Source of the DNA: Streptomyces longispororuber
GTDB taxonomy: Bacteria > Actinomycetota > Actinomycetes > Streptomycetales > Streptomycetaceae
NCBI RefSeq assembly: GCF_024448165.1
Contig: NZ_JAMOLN010000036.1
Location: forward strand, 1 to 60,204
Length of the DNA stretch: 60,204 nucleotides
Direction: 5' to 3'
Below, in pieces: positions 25,802 through 34,774 of this stretch (the first letter of the stretch is position 1; each line of letters opens with the position of its first letter). A program made the position numbers and the translations under genes. Under the pieces are notes generated by a model. It made no database searches and had not been told where the DNA came from. It saw nothing but the letters and a program-made list of their open reading frames with translations.

Positions 25802-27517
25802 TTGAACGCCGCACCGGCAGTACCGGACACCACCGCCCTGGACCGCGCCGTCGCCGACCTGCGCGAGCACGCCACGTCCTGGACCGGCACCGCCCTGGCC
25901 GAGCGGATCGACCTGCTGGCACGGATGCTGCCCCGGATCGCCGACGGAGCCCCGGCGATGGTCGCCGACGCCGCCCGCGCCAAGGGCTACGACGCCACGT
26001 CGCCCTGGGCCGCCGAGGACTGGATCACCGCACCGTGGGCGCTCGCCCAGACCGTCACCGCGTACCTCCACGTGCTGCGCCGCATCGCCGCGGGACACGA
26101 CCCGGTCGACGCCCGCGCCGTGCGCAGCCGCGACGGCCGCACCGTCGTCGACGTCTTCCCCGCCACCGGCACCGACCGCCTCCTCCTGAACGGCTTCACC
26201 GCCGAGGTGTGGACCCTGCCGGGCACCACCCGCGACCAGGTCCTGGCGCGCGCGGCGCGGGAGTACCGGGGCGCCGCCGGCGGCCCGGTCGTGGCACTCG
26301 TCCTGGGCGCCGGGAACGTCGCGGCGATCACCCCGCTCGACATCCTGCACAAGCTCTACGCGGACGGGCAGGTCGTCCTCGCCAAGATGAACCCGGTCAA
26401 CGCCTACCTGCGCCCCCACTTCGAGAAGGTCTTCGCCGAGTTCGTCGACCGGGGCTGGGTCAGGTTCGCCGACGGCGGCGCCGCCGAAGGCGCGTACCTC
26501 ACAACCCACGACGGCATCGACACCCTCCACGTCACCGGCAGCGACCGCACCCACGACGCCATCGTCTGGGGCACCGACGAGCAGGCCGAGCAGCGGCGCC
26601 GCGACGACACCCCGCTCACCACCAAGCCGTTCACCAGCGAACTGGGCGGCGTGAGCCCCTGCATCGTGACGCCCGGACCCTGGAGCGCCGCCGACTTCCG
26701 CTTCCAGGCCGAGCACATCGTCACCAGCAAGATGAACAACTCCGGCCACAACTGCGTCGCCAGCCAGATCCTCGTCGTCCCGCGCGACTGGGACGGCACC
26801 GAGCGGCTGCTCGCCGAGATCCGCCGGGTGCTGCGCGCACTCCCGCCGCGCCGCGACTACTACCCGGGCGCCGGGGACCGGCTCGGCGCGGTCGCCGCGG
26901 CGCACGCCGCCGCCGAGGTCCTGGGCGCGGACGGCTGCCGGGTCCTCGTCCCGGAGATCGAGGGCACGGACGACCCGATGCTCCACGACGAGGTGTTCGC
27001 CAGCGCGCTCGGCGTGGTGCGGCTGCCCGGCGCCGACCCGGCCGCGTTCCTGCGCGCCGCCACGGAGTTCGCCAACGACCGGCTCCCCGGCACCCTCGGC
27101 GCCACCCTGCTGGTCCACCCCAGGACCGAGCGCACCCACCGGGCCGCCGTCGACGAGGCCGTCGCCGCGCTGCGCTACGGCACGCTCGGCGTCAACTGCT
27201 GGTCCGCGTTCGGCTTCCTCCTCGGCTACACGCCGTGGGGCGCCTTCCCCGGCCACACCCGGCAGGACATCGGCAGCGGCACCGGATTCGTGCACAACGC
27301 CTTCCAACTGGAGGACGTGGAGAAGACGGTGCTGCGGGCCCCCTTCGCCCCCGCGCCCCGCGGCCTGTTCACCGGCTCGCCGTCGCTGTCGCCGCGCCCT
27401 GCGCACTTCGTCACGAACCGCACGGCCCGGACGACGCTGGAACGCCTGACGGACTTCACCACGGCGCCGCGGCTCACCAAGCTGCCGGGGATCTTCGCGT
27501 CGGCACTGCGGGGGTGA
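25802..27517 (+). CDS. Aldehyde dehydrogenase-family protein with TTG start
   Basis: NAD(P)-dependent oxidation of an aldehyde to an acid is the family reaction. 571 residues, longer than the usual 480-500. The catalytic pair is present: Glu280 in TSELGGVSP and Cys318 in SGHNCVAS; the nucleotide-binding segment is VALVLGAGNVAAITPLD (about 163-180). The only fitting start is TTG at 25802, with AGGAG eight bases upstream. It follows the MFS gene by 38 bases and probably oxidises the aldehyde made by the dioxygenase. The extra C terminus (about 510-571) does not resemble anything I know. Confidence 0.85.
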   Translation: MNAAPAVPDTTALDRAVADLREHATSWTGTALAERIDLLARMLPRIADGAPAMVADAARAKGYDATSPWAAEDWITAPWALAQTVTAYLHVLRRIAAGHDPVDARAVRSRDGRTVVDVFPATGTDRLLLNGFTAEVWTLPGTTRDQVLARAAREYRGAAGGPVVALVLGAGNVAAITPLDILHKLYADGQVVLAKMNPVNAYLRPHFEKVFAEFVDRGWVRFADGGAAEGAYLTTHDGIDTLHVTGSDRTHDAIVWGTDEQAEQRRRDDTPLTTKPFTSELGGVSPCIVTPGPWSAADFRFQAEHIVTSKMNNSGHNCVASQILVVPRDWDGTERLLAEIRRVLRALPPRRDYYPGAGDRLGAVAAAHAAAEVLGADGCRVLVPEIEGTDDPMLHDEVFASALGVVRLPGADPAAFLRAATEFANDRLPGTLGATLLVHPRTERTHRAAVDEAVAALRYGTLGVNCWSAFGFLLGYTPWGAFPGHTRQDIGSGTGFVHNAFQLEDVEKTVLRAPFAPAPRGLFTGSPSLSPRPAHFVTNRTARTTLERLTDFTTAPRLTKLPGIFASALRG

Positions 27518-27531
27518 CGGCGGGCGGCGCG

Positions 27532-27575
27532 GTCCGGCGCGGACCAGGGGCGAAGGACCCTGGCCCGCGCCGGAC
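27532..27575 (+). terminator. Long terminator hairpin after the aldehyde dehydrogenase
   Basis: Arms of 18 bases (27532-27549 and 27558-27575, GTCCGGCGCGG... with ...CCGCGCCGGAC) pair with one mismatch around an 8-nt loop. It closes the dioxygenase-MFS-dehydrogenase unit. Confidence 0.75.
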
Positions 27576-27670
27576 TCGCCGGAGCGGGGCCGGGACCGGC
27601 ATAGTGCGGGGGCGCAAGGGGCCCCGTTCCACTGCCGGGCCCGCGACCCGCACCTGAGGAGGCGCCCACC

Positions 27671-28339
27671 ATGTCCGACCTCGACAGCCAAGTCCCCTAC
27701 TGGGACGGCGTGGCGGCCACGAAGACGTTCACGCACCCGCTCCACCTGCCCTGGCTCGACGGAAGTGCCGGTACGGGCGCGGCCGGTGAGCATGCCGCGG
27801 TCCTGGACTACGGGTGCGGGTACGGCCGCGCCATGGAGGAGCTCGCCCGGCACGGCTTCGACCGGCTCACGGGCGTCGACACCTCACCCGGCATGATCGA
27901 CCGGGCCCGCACCCTGCACCCCGCCCTGCGGTTCGCGACGCTCGACGCACCGCCCCGGTCGCCCTTCCCCGACGCCGAGTTCGACGTGGTCCTGCTCCTC
28001 GCCGTCCTGACCTGCGTACCCGGCGACGCGGCACAACAGCGGCTGATCGCCGAGGTGCACCGCGTGCTCAGGCCCGGCGGACTCCTCCACCTCAGCGACC
28101 TGCCGCTCCAGGACGACGAACGCCACCGCACCCGGTACCGCGCCGAAGCGGAACGCTTCGGCACCTACGGCGTGTTCGAGACCAGCGACGGCGCCGTCTG
28201 CCGGCACCACTCCCGAGCGTGGCTCGACACCCTGCTGACCGGATTCGACACCGTCGCCACCCGAACCGTCCCCCTGCTCACGATGAACGGGGGACAGGCC
28301 ACGGGACTCCAGATCCTCGCGCGCAAGCCCGCCCCGTGA
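27671..28339 (+). CDS. Class I SAM-dependent methyltransferase
   Basis: 222 residues. Motif I is VLDYGCGYGRA at about 44-54, the acidic motif II GVDTSPGMI lies near 67, and LLLLAVLTCVP and VLRPGGLLHLSDLPL mark the later strands. A GAGGAGG precedes ATG 27671. The substrate is unknown. It is monocistronic, between a strong terminator and a small membrane-protein gene. Confidence 0.85.
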   Translation: MSDLDSQVPYWDGVAATKTFTHPLHLPWLDGSAGTGAAGEHAAVLDYGCGYGRAMEELARHGFDRLTGVDTSPGMIDRARTLHPALRFATLDAPPRSPFPDAEFDVVLLLAVLTCVPGDAAQQRLIAEVHRVLRPGGLLHLSDLPLQDDERHRTRYRAEAERFGTYGVFETSDGAVCRHHSRAWLDTLLTGFDTVATRTVPLLTMNGGQATGLQILARKPAP

Positions 28340-28462
28340 CCATCCCTCGGACGGTTGCCGGGAACGCCTCAACTCGTGCGCGCGAGACTGCGTCCCCCAT
28401 GCCAGGGAACACGTGACTCGACAGTCGTGTCGAAGCACCGGATCAAGGAGAGGCAGACAGGC

Positions 28463-28726
28463 ATGGAGATCTCCGGCATCTTCACCGCGATCGTGGTCGG
28501 CATCGTGATCGGCATCCTGGGGCGCCTGGCCATTCCCGGCCGCCAACGCATCGGCATCCTCTGGACGATCCTGGTGGGCATCCTCGCCGCACTCGTCGGC
28601 ACGGCCGTCGCGGGCGCCTTCGACGTCGCCGACACCAAGGGCGTCGACTGGATCGAACTGGCCATCCAGATCGGCCTCGCCGCCGTGGGCGTCGTGGGCG
28701 TGGAGAGGCTCAAGGGCCGCCGCTGA
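28463..28726 (+). CDS. GlsB/YeaQ/YmgE-family small membrane protein
   Basis: 87 residues with three predicted helices (about 5-22, 30-50, 62-80) and the family pattern GILGRLAIPGRQRIGILWTI. The family is named transglycosylase-associated and is often induced by stress, but no enzymatic activity has been shown. ATG 28463; AAGGAG lies about 12 bases upstream, rather far. A short palindrome TCGACA-GTCG-TGTCGA (28418-28433) in the leader may be regulatory. Confidence 0.82.
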   Translation: MEISGIFTAIVVGIVIGILGRLAIPGRQRIGILWTILVGILAALVGTAVAGAFDVADTKGVDWIELAIQIGLAAVGVVGVERLKGRR

Positions 28727-28743
28727 GCGGCGGGCACCGCCGG

Positions 28744-29958
28744 TCACCTGACGCGGCGGGCCGGGAGCGTGCAGGCGTGGAGCAGGTACTCGCACGGCCC
28801 GCGCCGCAGCACCCGGGTCCACGCCGTGGCGACGGCCATCGCCGTCCCGGCGAAGAGCAGCAGGGCGAGCAGGGCCGGGCCGGTCGCGTCCGCCATGCCG
28901 ACGACACGGATCGCGAGGATGTGCAGGACGTACGCGCTGAGCGCGGTCATCCCCACCGCCGTGACGGGGGTGGCCAGTCGGGTCAGGCGCGGCATCCGGG
29001 ACGTGACCGTGAGGCAGGCCGCGACGACGAGCAGTGCGACACCGGTGTTGCCGACGACGGAGAACGTCGTCTGGCTGTGCGGCACCGCGACGAGCAGCCA
29101 GTCGGCGGGCGTCCGGTCGATGACGTAGCCGACCGTGTCGGACCACCAGGCCGTCGACGCGGAGCCGCCGTCGGTGGCCGCGTCGACGCCGGACAGGGCG
29201 CCCGGCACGGAGTGCAGGGCCAGCCACGAACCCCCGTAACCGACGACGGCCAGCGCGCCGCCGTAGCCGAACAGGCGCGCCCGGGTCCGCGCGGAGCCGA
29301 GGTCGAGCCGGCCGAGCGCCATGCCCGCGAGCATGAACGGCAGCCAGGTGAGCACCGGGTACTCGCCGGTGAAGAACAGTTCCAGGACGCCGTCCGTGTC
29401 CGTCAGGCGGGCGAGCGGGTCGTGGGCGACGACGGCGTCCGCCCAGCCGCCGCCCTCGATCGACTGCCGTATCAGGTACAGGACTTGGGGCAGCACCAGG
29501 GCCGTGGCCGCGGCGAGGAGCGCGAGAGCGCGGACGCCCAGCCGGCGCAGCGGCAGGACGAGGAGGAAGAGCAGGCCGTAGAAGGAGAGGATCACGTCGA
29601 CGTCGGTGTCGAGGGCGGTCAGCGCGTAGCCCACCGCCATCAGGACCACGGCCCGGATGACGATCCGGGCCCGCGCCTGCCGGCCGGCCCGCCCGGTGCG
29701 GGGTCGCGGCCGGCCGGTGATCAGGACGAGGGAGAAGCCGGCGAGCACCGCGAACAGCGCGGCGGAGCGGCCGCGCGCGAGTTCCAGGCCGAAGCCGAGC
29801 GGCCCGCCGATCGTCGGGTCGGGGCCGACGTGCGCGGTGTACATGCCGAGGACGGCGAGCCCCCGGGCCAGGTCGATGCCGACGAGCCGCCCGGCCGAGG
29901 CCGTACGCGCGGTGGAAGAAGGGACGGTGGACTCGTTCCATGACGCTTGTCGGGTCAT
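28744..29958 (-). CDS. Multi-pass membrane protein of the DUF418/HGSNAT-like acyltransferase type
   Basis: 404 residues, about ten predicted helices. The N-terminal RLVGIDLARGLAVLGMYTAH is the hallmark of the DUF1624/DUF418 group related to heparan-alpha-glucosaminide acetyltransferase; a membrane-embedded acyl transfer to a sugar is a reasonable guess. The middle has LFFTGEYPVLTWLPFMLAGMALGR, also typical. ATG 29958; divergent from the two-component pair across a 154-base gap that shows no repeat that I could recognise. Confidence 0.8.
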   Translation of the reverse strand: MTRQASWNESTVPSSTARTASAGRLVGIDLARGLAVLGMYTAHVGPDPTIGGPLGFGLELARGRSAALFAVLAGFSLVLITGRPRPRTGRAGRQARARIVIRAVVLMAVGYALTALDTDVDVILSFYGLLFLLVLPLRRLGVRALALLAAATALVLPQVLYLIRQSIEGGGWADAVVAHDPLARLTDTDGVLELFFTGEYPVLTWLPFMLAGMALGRLDLGSARTRARLFGYGGALAVVGYGGSWLALHSVPGALSGVDAATDGGSASTAWWSDTVGYVIDRTPADWLLVAVPHSQTTFSVVGNTGVALLVVAACLTVTSRMPRLTRLATPVTAVGMTALSAYVLHILAIRVVGMADATGPALLALLLFAGTAMAVATAWTRVLRRGPCEYLLHACTLPARRVR

Positions 29959-30112
29959 GACGCCCAGGATCGGGACGCCGCGGTTCCGGGCCCATCGGGC
30001 AGGTGGCTGGAGTTGCCCCCGCCGCCCGGCGGGTCGGCCCCCGGGCGGAACCGGCCGGGGGTGCCGTCCGTCGTAACGGTCCAGAGGTGGTCCGGCGAGG
30101 GGCGGAGCACAG

Positions 30113-30787
30113 ATGATCCGGGTTCTGGTGGTCGACGACGAGGCCATGATCCGTACGGGGTTCCGGCACATCCTGGAGTGCGTCGACGACATCGACGTGG
30201 TGGCGGCCGTCTCCGGCGGCTCGGCGGTCCGCACCGCCCGGGAGACGCATCCCGACGTGGTCCTGCTCGACATCCGGATGCCGGACGTCGACGGGCTCAC
30301 CGTCCTGGCCGAACTGCGCAGGCTTCCGGACCCGCCGGTCGTCGCGATGCTCACCACTTTCGACATGGACGAGTACGTGGCCACCGCCCTGCGCGAGGGC
30401 GCGTCCGGATTCCTCCTGAAGGACACCGACCCCGAGCAACTCCCGTACTCCCTGCGTTCGTTGGCCGAGGGCGGCGTCGTCCTGTCGGCGAAGGTCACCC
30501 GGACCGTCGTCGACGGGTTCCTGGACACCGAACCGTACGGCCCGGCCACCGCCGGGGTCGCCCGCCTGACCGACCGCGAGCGCGCCGTCCTGATGCTGGT
30601 CGCCGACGGGCTGTCCAACGTCGGCATCGCGGAACGGATGCACCTCAGCGCCGCGACCGTCAAGGACCATGTGAGCGCCGTGCTGAACAAACTGGACGTC
30701 GGCAGCCGCGTGCAGGCGGCGCTGCTCGCCGAACGCGCCGGACTGCTGCGCGAGGCGGCGCCGCCGGCCGAGGGTGCTGACCGATGA
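30113..30787 (+). CDS. NarL/LuxR-type response regulator
   Basis: 224 residues. Receiver domain 1-120 with acidic Asp8/Asp9, the phosphorylated Asp53 (VVLLDIRMPDVDG) and Lys in FLLKDTDP; LuxR-type helix-turn-helix at about 155-220 (LTDRERAVLMLVADGLSN). It is activated by the histidine kinase encoded next; their coding regions overlap by 4 nt (ATGA). The target genes are unknown. The membrane phosphatase gene downstream and the divergent acyltransferase gene are the nearest candidates. Confidence 0.93.
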   Translation: MIRVLVVDDEAMIRTGFRHILECVDDIDVVAAVSGGSAVRTARETHPDVVLLDIRMPDVDGLTVLAELRRLPDPPVVAMLTTFDMDEYVATALREGASGFLLKDTDPEQLPYSLRSLAEGGVVLSAKVTRTVVDGFLDTEPYGPATAGVARLTDRERAVLMLVADGLSNVGIAERMHLSAATVKDHVSAVLNKLDVGSRVQAALLAERAGLLREAAPPAEGADR

Positions 30788-31896
30788 GTCCTCATCGGCT
30801 GGTTCACGTGCTGCTCGGCGTGGTGCCGGTGCTCGTCGCGCTGCTGGACGTCCAGGTCCACATCCGCGAGGACCACCGGTTCCAGTTGGCCTACGGGCTG
30901 CTCGGCGCGTGCGCGCTCGCGCTGCGGCGCACGTTCCCCGCGCTGACCTATCTGCTCACACTGCCGTCCGCCCTCTTCACGGACGCGGTACTGGCCCCGC
31001 TCATCGCCCTGTACACGCTCGCCTCGCTCTCCCGGCACCGCGTGCTGCTGGCCGGCTGCGCCCTGGCGTTCGCCGTCAGCGACACCATCTGGTGGTCGTG
31101 GCCGACCCCGGAGTTCCTCGACCTCACGGACCGCTCGGAGCTGATCACGGCGACCTACAGCCTGGCGACGGCCGCCGCGCCCGTCTTCCTCGGCCAGCTC
31201 GTGCAGGCCCGGCGCGAACTGGCCCTGCGGCTCGCGGAGATCACCGCCTCCCGTGCGAAGGAACGGCGGCTGCTCGCCGACAGCGTGGTCGCCGTGGAGC
31301 GGGCGCAGCTGGCCAGGGAGATGCACGACGTCGTCTCCCACCAGGTCAGCCTGATCGCCGTACGGGCCGGGGCGCTGCAGATGAGCGCCCGCGATCCGGC
31401 GACGAAGGAGAGCGCGGCCGACATCCGGCGGCTCGGCGTGCAGACCCTGGACGAGCTGCGCCACATGGTCGGCGTCCTGCGCGCGGCAGGCAGCAGACCC
31501 ACGGAACTCACCCCGCAGCCCTCGCTCGCCGACCTGCGGAGACTGGTCGACGCCGGCGACATCGAGGCCGACCTGCGCACCGAGCTGCCCGAAGGGCTGC
31601 CGCCCACGGTCCAGCGGGCCGTCTACCGCACGGTGCAGGAGGCGCTGACCAACGTGCGCAAGCACGCCCCCGGCGCACCGGCCACGATCCGCGTCGGGCG
31701 GACCGGGGACACCGTGTACGTGCAGGTCACCAACCCGCCGTCGGACCGCCCCGCCCTGCGGCTCCCCGGGGCGCGGCACGGCCTGACCGGTCTGCGCCAG
31801 CGGGCCGCGCTGCTGGGCGGCAGCGTCACGGCGGGCCCCACGGACGACGGCGGTTTCGCGCTCCGCATGGAGATCCCGGCACCGGACCCGCAGTGA
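30784..31896 (+). CDS. Sensor histidine kinase (NarL-system type)
   Basis: 370 residues. Four to five helices in the first 150 residues form a membrane sensor without a large external domain. The HisKA_3 dimerisation part holds the phosphorylated His181 in LAREMHDVVSHQVSL; the ATP-binding part has EALTNVRKHAPG (N box) and GLTGLRQRAALLGG (G box). This type usually senses the membrane or small amphiphiles. It overlaps the response regulator gene by 4 nt. A 100-base gap follows before the MFS-phosphatase fusion. Confidence 0.92.
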   Translation: MSPHRLVHVLLGVVPVLVALLDVQVHIREDHRFQLAYGLLGACALALRRTFPALTYLLTLPSALFTDAVLAPLIALYTLASLSRHRVLLAGCALAFAVSDTIWWSWPTPEFLDLTDRSELITATYSLATAAAPVFLGQLVQARRELALRLAEITASRAKERRLLADSVVAVERAQLAREMHDVVSHQVSLIAVRAGALQMSARDPATKESAADIRRLGVQTLDELRHMVGVLRAAGSRPTELTPQPSLADLRRLVDAGDIEADLRTELPEGLPPTVQRAVYRTVQEALTNVRKHAPGAPATIRVGRTGDTVYVQVTNPPSDRPALRLPGARHGLTGLRQRAALLGGSVTAGPTDDGGFALRMEIPAPDPQ

Positions 31897-31996
31897 AAGA
31901 TCTGTGACGTTATACCCTTATATGTCCCATTAGGTGCGCGAGGCGCCGGCCGTGGAAGAGCGAGCGCGGAAGGGGGATCAGCAGGAGGGTCGGCAG
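31897..31996 (+). promoter_or_regulatory. AT-rich leader before the MFS-phosphatase gene
   Basis: Bases 31909-31930 (GTTATACCCTTATATGTCCC) are far more AT-rich than anything nearby and lie between the kinase stop and the AGGAGG (31983-31988) of the next gene. Several -10-like words fit, but I cannot pair one convincingly with a -35, so this is only promoter-like. Confidence 0.35.
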
Positions 31997-34294
31997 ATGG
32001 TGGACACCGGTGCGCCCGGTGGCGGCACGGGGCTCGTTCCCGCGTACCCGGCGGACGGCAGACGGGGCTCGCTACGGGTGGTCGGACTGCTCCTCGCGGC
32101 CGTGGCCGCCCTGTACGTGGTCGCGCCCGCGGTGCACTCCGCCGCCGTCCCCCAGATCCGTGCCATGCTCGGCCTCAGCGCCGAGCACGAGGTGTGGGCG
32201 CGCGTCGTGGGCACCTCGCTGGCGGTACTGACGCTGGTGGCCGCGGGACGGGTGGGAGACCTCCGCGGGCGGCGCTCCGTACTGCTGCTGTCCTTAGGTG
32301 TGCTCACCGGCGGGTGCGCACTGCTCGCCGGCGCGTTCGACGCCTGGTCCTACGTGGTCGGCCGGATCGTCGTGTCGATGGCCCTGGCCGCCGTCTTCGT
32401 CAGCTGCCTCGCGCTCCTGTCGACCGTGTACCTGCCCGGCCGGATCCGCAAGGTGCTGGGCGGCTGGCTCGCCGCGATGTCGGTGGGCTTCGTGCTCGCC
32501 GTGAACCTCGCGCCGCGCGTGGCGACCGCGACCGGCTGGCGGCTCGCGGCCGCGGCCATGGCGGTCGCGGCGGGCGCCGCCCTGCTGCTGGTGCGGCGCT
32601 ACGTGCCCGAACCCTTCCCGCTGACCCGCCGCCCGGTCCCGGACCGGCTGCGCGCGCTCAGCCTGCTCGCGTTCGGCCTGCTCGCCCCGGCGGCACTGCA
32701 GCTGGCACCCCTGTGGGGCTGGTCGGACGTCCGCGTCGGCGTCCTCCTGGTCGCCGCCACCCTCGCGCTCGTCGTGGCCCGGCTGCGCTGCCCCGTACTG
32801 CCGGACGGATCGTGCGCCGGGACGCTGACCGTGGGCCTCGCCCTCGGCTTCACCCAGGTCGTCCTCGCGGTGGCGCTGCCGGTGCTCGCCGTGGGGCAGG
32901 GTGGCACCCCGCGGTCGGCGGCCTTCGTCCTGTCGGCCTTCGGTGTCGGCGGCGCCGCGGGCTGTCTGCTGGTGCGCCGCCGCCCGGTCTCCCCGGTCAC
33001 CGGCTCCTCCCTCGGACTGCCGCTCGCCGCGCTCGGCCTGGTCAGGCTGCAGGCGGGCCTCGGCCACGCGTCCGTGTCCCTGGCGGTCGGCTACGTCGTG
33101 GTCGCCGTGGTCGGATTCGGCGTCATGCTGGCCGCGACGCCCCAGATGGCGCGCTACCTCGCGGCCGTGCCCCGCACGCACCTCGGCACCAGCGCCGCCC
33201 TGCTCCCGGCCTCCATCCTGCTCGGGACCGCCGCCGCGCAGGCCGTGCCGTACGCCGCCGCGATCGACGGCGCACCGCTGCCCGCCGACGCCCGCCAGCT
33301 GTTGCGCATCGGCACCATCGTGCTCGCGGTGGCGGCGCTGCTCCTCGGGCGGATCGCCGTCTCGGTGGCCGTGGCCACCGCCGCCGGACTCCAGTACCTG
33401 CTGGTGCGCGCCGGCGCCGGCGACTCGGGCACCCTGATCGCCGCGCTGGCCCTGGGCGCCGCCGCGGGCGCCCTCGTCTGGTCGCGCCACGAGCAGTCGG
33501 AGCGGCTGGCCCGGCTCAGCCAGACCGCGCGCACGCTGCAGCACGCCGTCCTCCATCCCATCCCGACGACCCTGGGCCGGCTCCGGCTGGCGAGCCTGTA
33601 CCGGCCCGCCACCGCGGACACCGGCGTCGGCGGCGACTTCCTGGAGGCGCTGCACACCCCGTTCGGCACGCGGATCCTCATAGGCGACGTGCGCGGCAAG
33701 GGGCTGCAGGCGGTCCGGACGGTCACCGACCTGCTCGGCTGCTTCCGCAGTCAGGCCTACGAGACGGAGGACCTCGGCGAACTGGCCGCCCGGCTCGACC
33801 GGCAGGTGCTGCGGGTCGCCGCCGCGCGCGGGGACGACGAACTGTTCGCCACGGCGCTGCTCCTGCAGCACGACGGCGCCGCCCCCGGCGTCCAGGTCGT
33901 CAACTGCGGCCATCTGACACCCCTCGCGGTGACCCCCTCCGGCGTCACCGAGGTCGACGTACCCGCCCAACTTCCGCTGGGTTTCGGTACGTTGGGTGCC
34001 GGCTGGCCGATCGCCCCGCACACCCTGCGGCTCGGCCCCGAGGTGACGCTGGTGGCGCACACCGACGGACTGAGTGAGGCGAGGAACTCGAGCGACGAGT
34101 TCTACCCGCTCGCCGAGCGGCTGGCCGAGGCGGAGTACGGCACGCCGGACCACCTGGTCCGCCATCTCGACGACGGGGTGCGCGACTGGACGCACCACCT
34201 GGCGGACGACATCGCGATCATCGCGCTCCGGCCGGCCGAGACACCGCCCCCGCCCCGCGAAGGTCCGAAATGCGAGGAAACGCGCCACAAGTGA
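31997..34294 (+). CDS. Fusion of MFS-like membrane domain and SpoIIE/PP2C phosphatase, with a TTA codon
   Basis: 765 residues. Residues 25-500 form about fourteen predicted helices, with the MFS motif A GRVGDLRGRRS at 84-94. Residues 515-755 form a SpoIIE-type PP2C serine phosphatase with metal-binding Asp547 (VGGDF), Asp564 (GDVRGKG), Asp690 (HTDGL) and Asp737/738 (ADDIAII). A GTG at 31934 is in frame, but ATG 31997 has AGGAGG eight bases upstream. Codon 100 (32294-32296) is TTA, so translation should need the bldA tRNA. It may dephosphorylate an anti-sigma-factor antagonist in response to a membrane or transport signal; this is inferred. Confidence 0.85.
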   Translation: MVDTGAPGGGTGLVPAYPADGRRGSLRVVGLLLAAVAALYVVAPAVHSAAVPQIRAMLGLSAEHEVWARVVGTSLAVLTLVAAGRVGDLRGRRSVLLLSLGVLTGGCALLAGAFDAWSYVVGRIVVSMALAAVFVSCLALLSTVYLPGRIRKVLGGWLAAMSVGFVLAVNLAPRVATATGWRLAAAAMAVAAGAALLLVRRYVPEPFPLTRRPVPDRLRALSLLAFGLLAPAALQLAPLWGWSDVRVGVLLVAATLALVVARLRCPVLPDGSCAGTLTVGLALGFTQVVLAVALPVLAVGQGGTPRSAAFVLSAFGVGGAAGCLLVRRRPVSPVTGSSLGLPLAALGLVRLQAGLGHASVSLAVGYVVVAVVGFGVMLAATPQMARYLAAVPRTHLGTSAALLPASILLGTAAAQAVPYAAAIDGAPLPADARQLLRIGTIVLAVAALLLGRIAVSVAVATAAGLQYLLVRAGAGDSGTLIAALALGAAAGALVWSRHEQSERLARLSQTARTLQHAVLHPIPTTLGRLRLASLYRPATADTGVGGDFLEALHTPFGTRILIGDVRGKGLQAVRTVTDLLGCFRSQAYETEDLGELAARLDRQVLRVAAARGDDELFATALLLQHDGAAPGVQVVNCGHLTPLAVTPSGVTEVDVPAQLPLGFGTLGAGWPIAPHTLRLGPEVTLVAHTDGLSEARNSSDEFYPLAERLAEAEYGTPDHLVRHLDDGVRDWTHHLADDIAIIALRPAETPPPPREGPKCEETRHK

Positions 34295-34334
34295 TACTTC
34301 ACTCCACCATCAAGGTGATGCCGGAAGGGGATCC

Positions 34335-34733
34335 ATGGACGACTACCCGCTGCTCGACGTCTTCCTCACGATGCTGTTTCTCTTCCTCTGGGTCATGTGG
34401 TTCTTCCTGCTCTTCCGCGTCATCACGGATGTCTTCCGTGACAACGAACTGAGCGGCTGGGGCAAGGCGGGATGGATGATCTTCTGCATCCTCCTGCCCT
34501 TCCTGGGAGTTCTCGCCTACGTCGTCGTGCGGGGCCGTGGCATGGGGCAGCGCGACGTCAAGCAGGCCCAGGAGGCGGAAGCCGCATTCAAGGACTACAT
34601 TCGCAAAACAGCTTCGGGTGATCCCGAGCAGTCCTCCAGCGTCGACGAACTGTCGCGGCTCGCGGAACTGCACCGCTCCGGTGCGCTGTCCGACGAGGAA
34701 TTCGACCGGGCCAAGACGAAACTGCTTGCCTGA
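34335..34733 (+). CDS. PLDc_N/SHOCT small membrane protein
   Basis: 132 residues. Two helices (about 6-28, with FLFLWVMWFFLLFRV, and 42-65) make up the phospholipase-D-nuclease N-terminal type segment; a C-terminal SHOCT motif (about 102-132) reads LSRLAELHRSGALSDEEFDR. SHOCT domains mediate protein interaction or oligomerisation. GGAAGGGG precedes ATG 34335. It lies 40 bases after the MFS-phosphatase gene, probably in the same transcript. An inverted repeat AGTGA-TACT-TCACT (34290-34303) overlaps the previous stop. Confidence 0.85.
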   Translation: MDDYPLLDVFLTMLFLFLWVMWFFLLFRVITDVFRDNELSGWGKAGWMIFCILLPFLGVLAYVVVRGRGMGQRDVKQAQEAEAAFKDYIRKTASGDPEQSSSVDELSRLAELHRSGALSDEEFDRAKTKLLA

Positions 34734-34774
34734 CCCCGGCCGTCGTCAAGCGCCACCGGTGACGATCTGACGGA

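Noticed and set aside
28418..28433. Palindrome TCGACA-GTCG-TGTCGA before the GlsB-type gene as a definite operator
   Set aside because: Arms of six GC-rich bases arise easily by chance here, and there is no neighbouring regulator; mentioned only in the gene entry.
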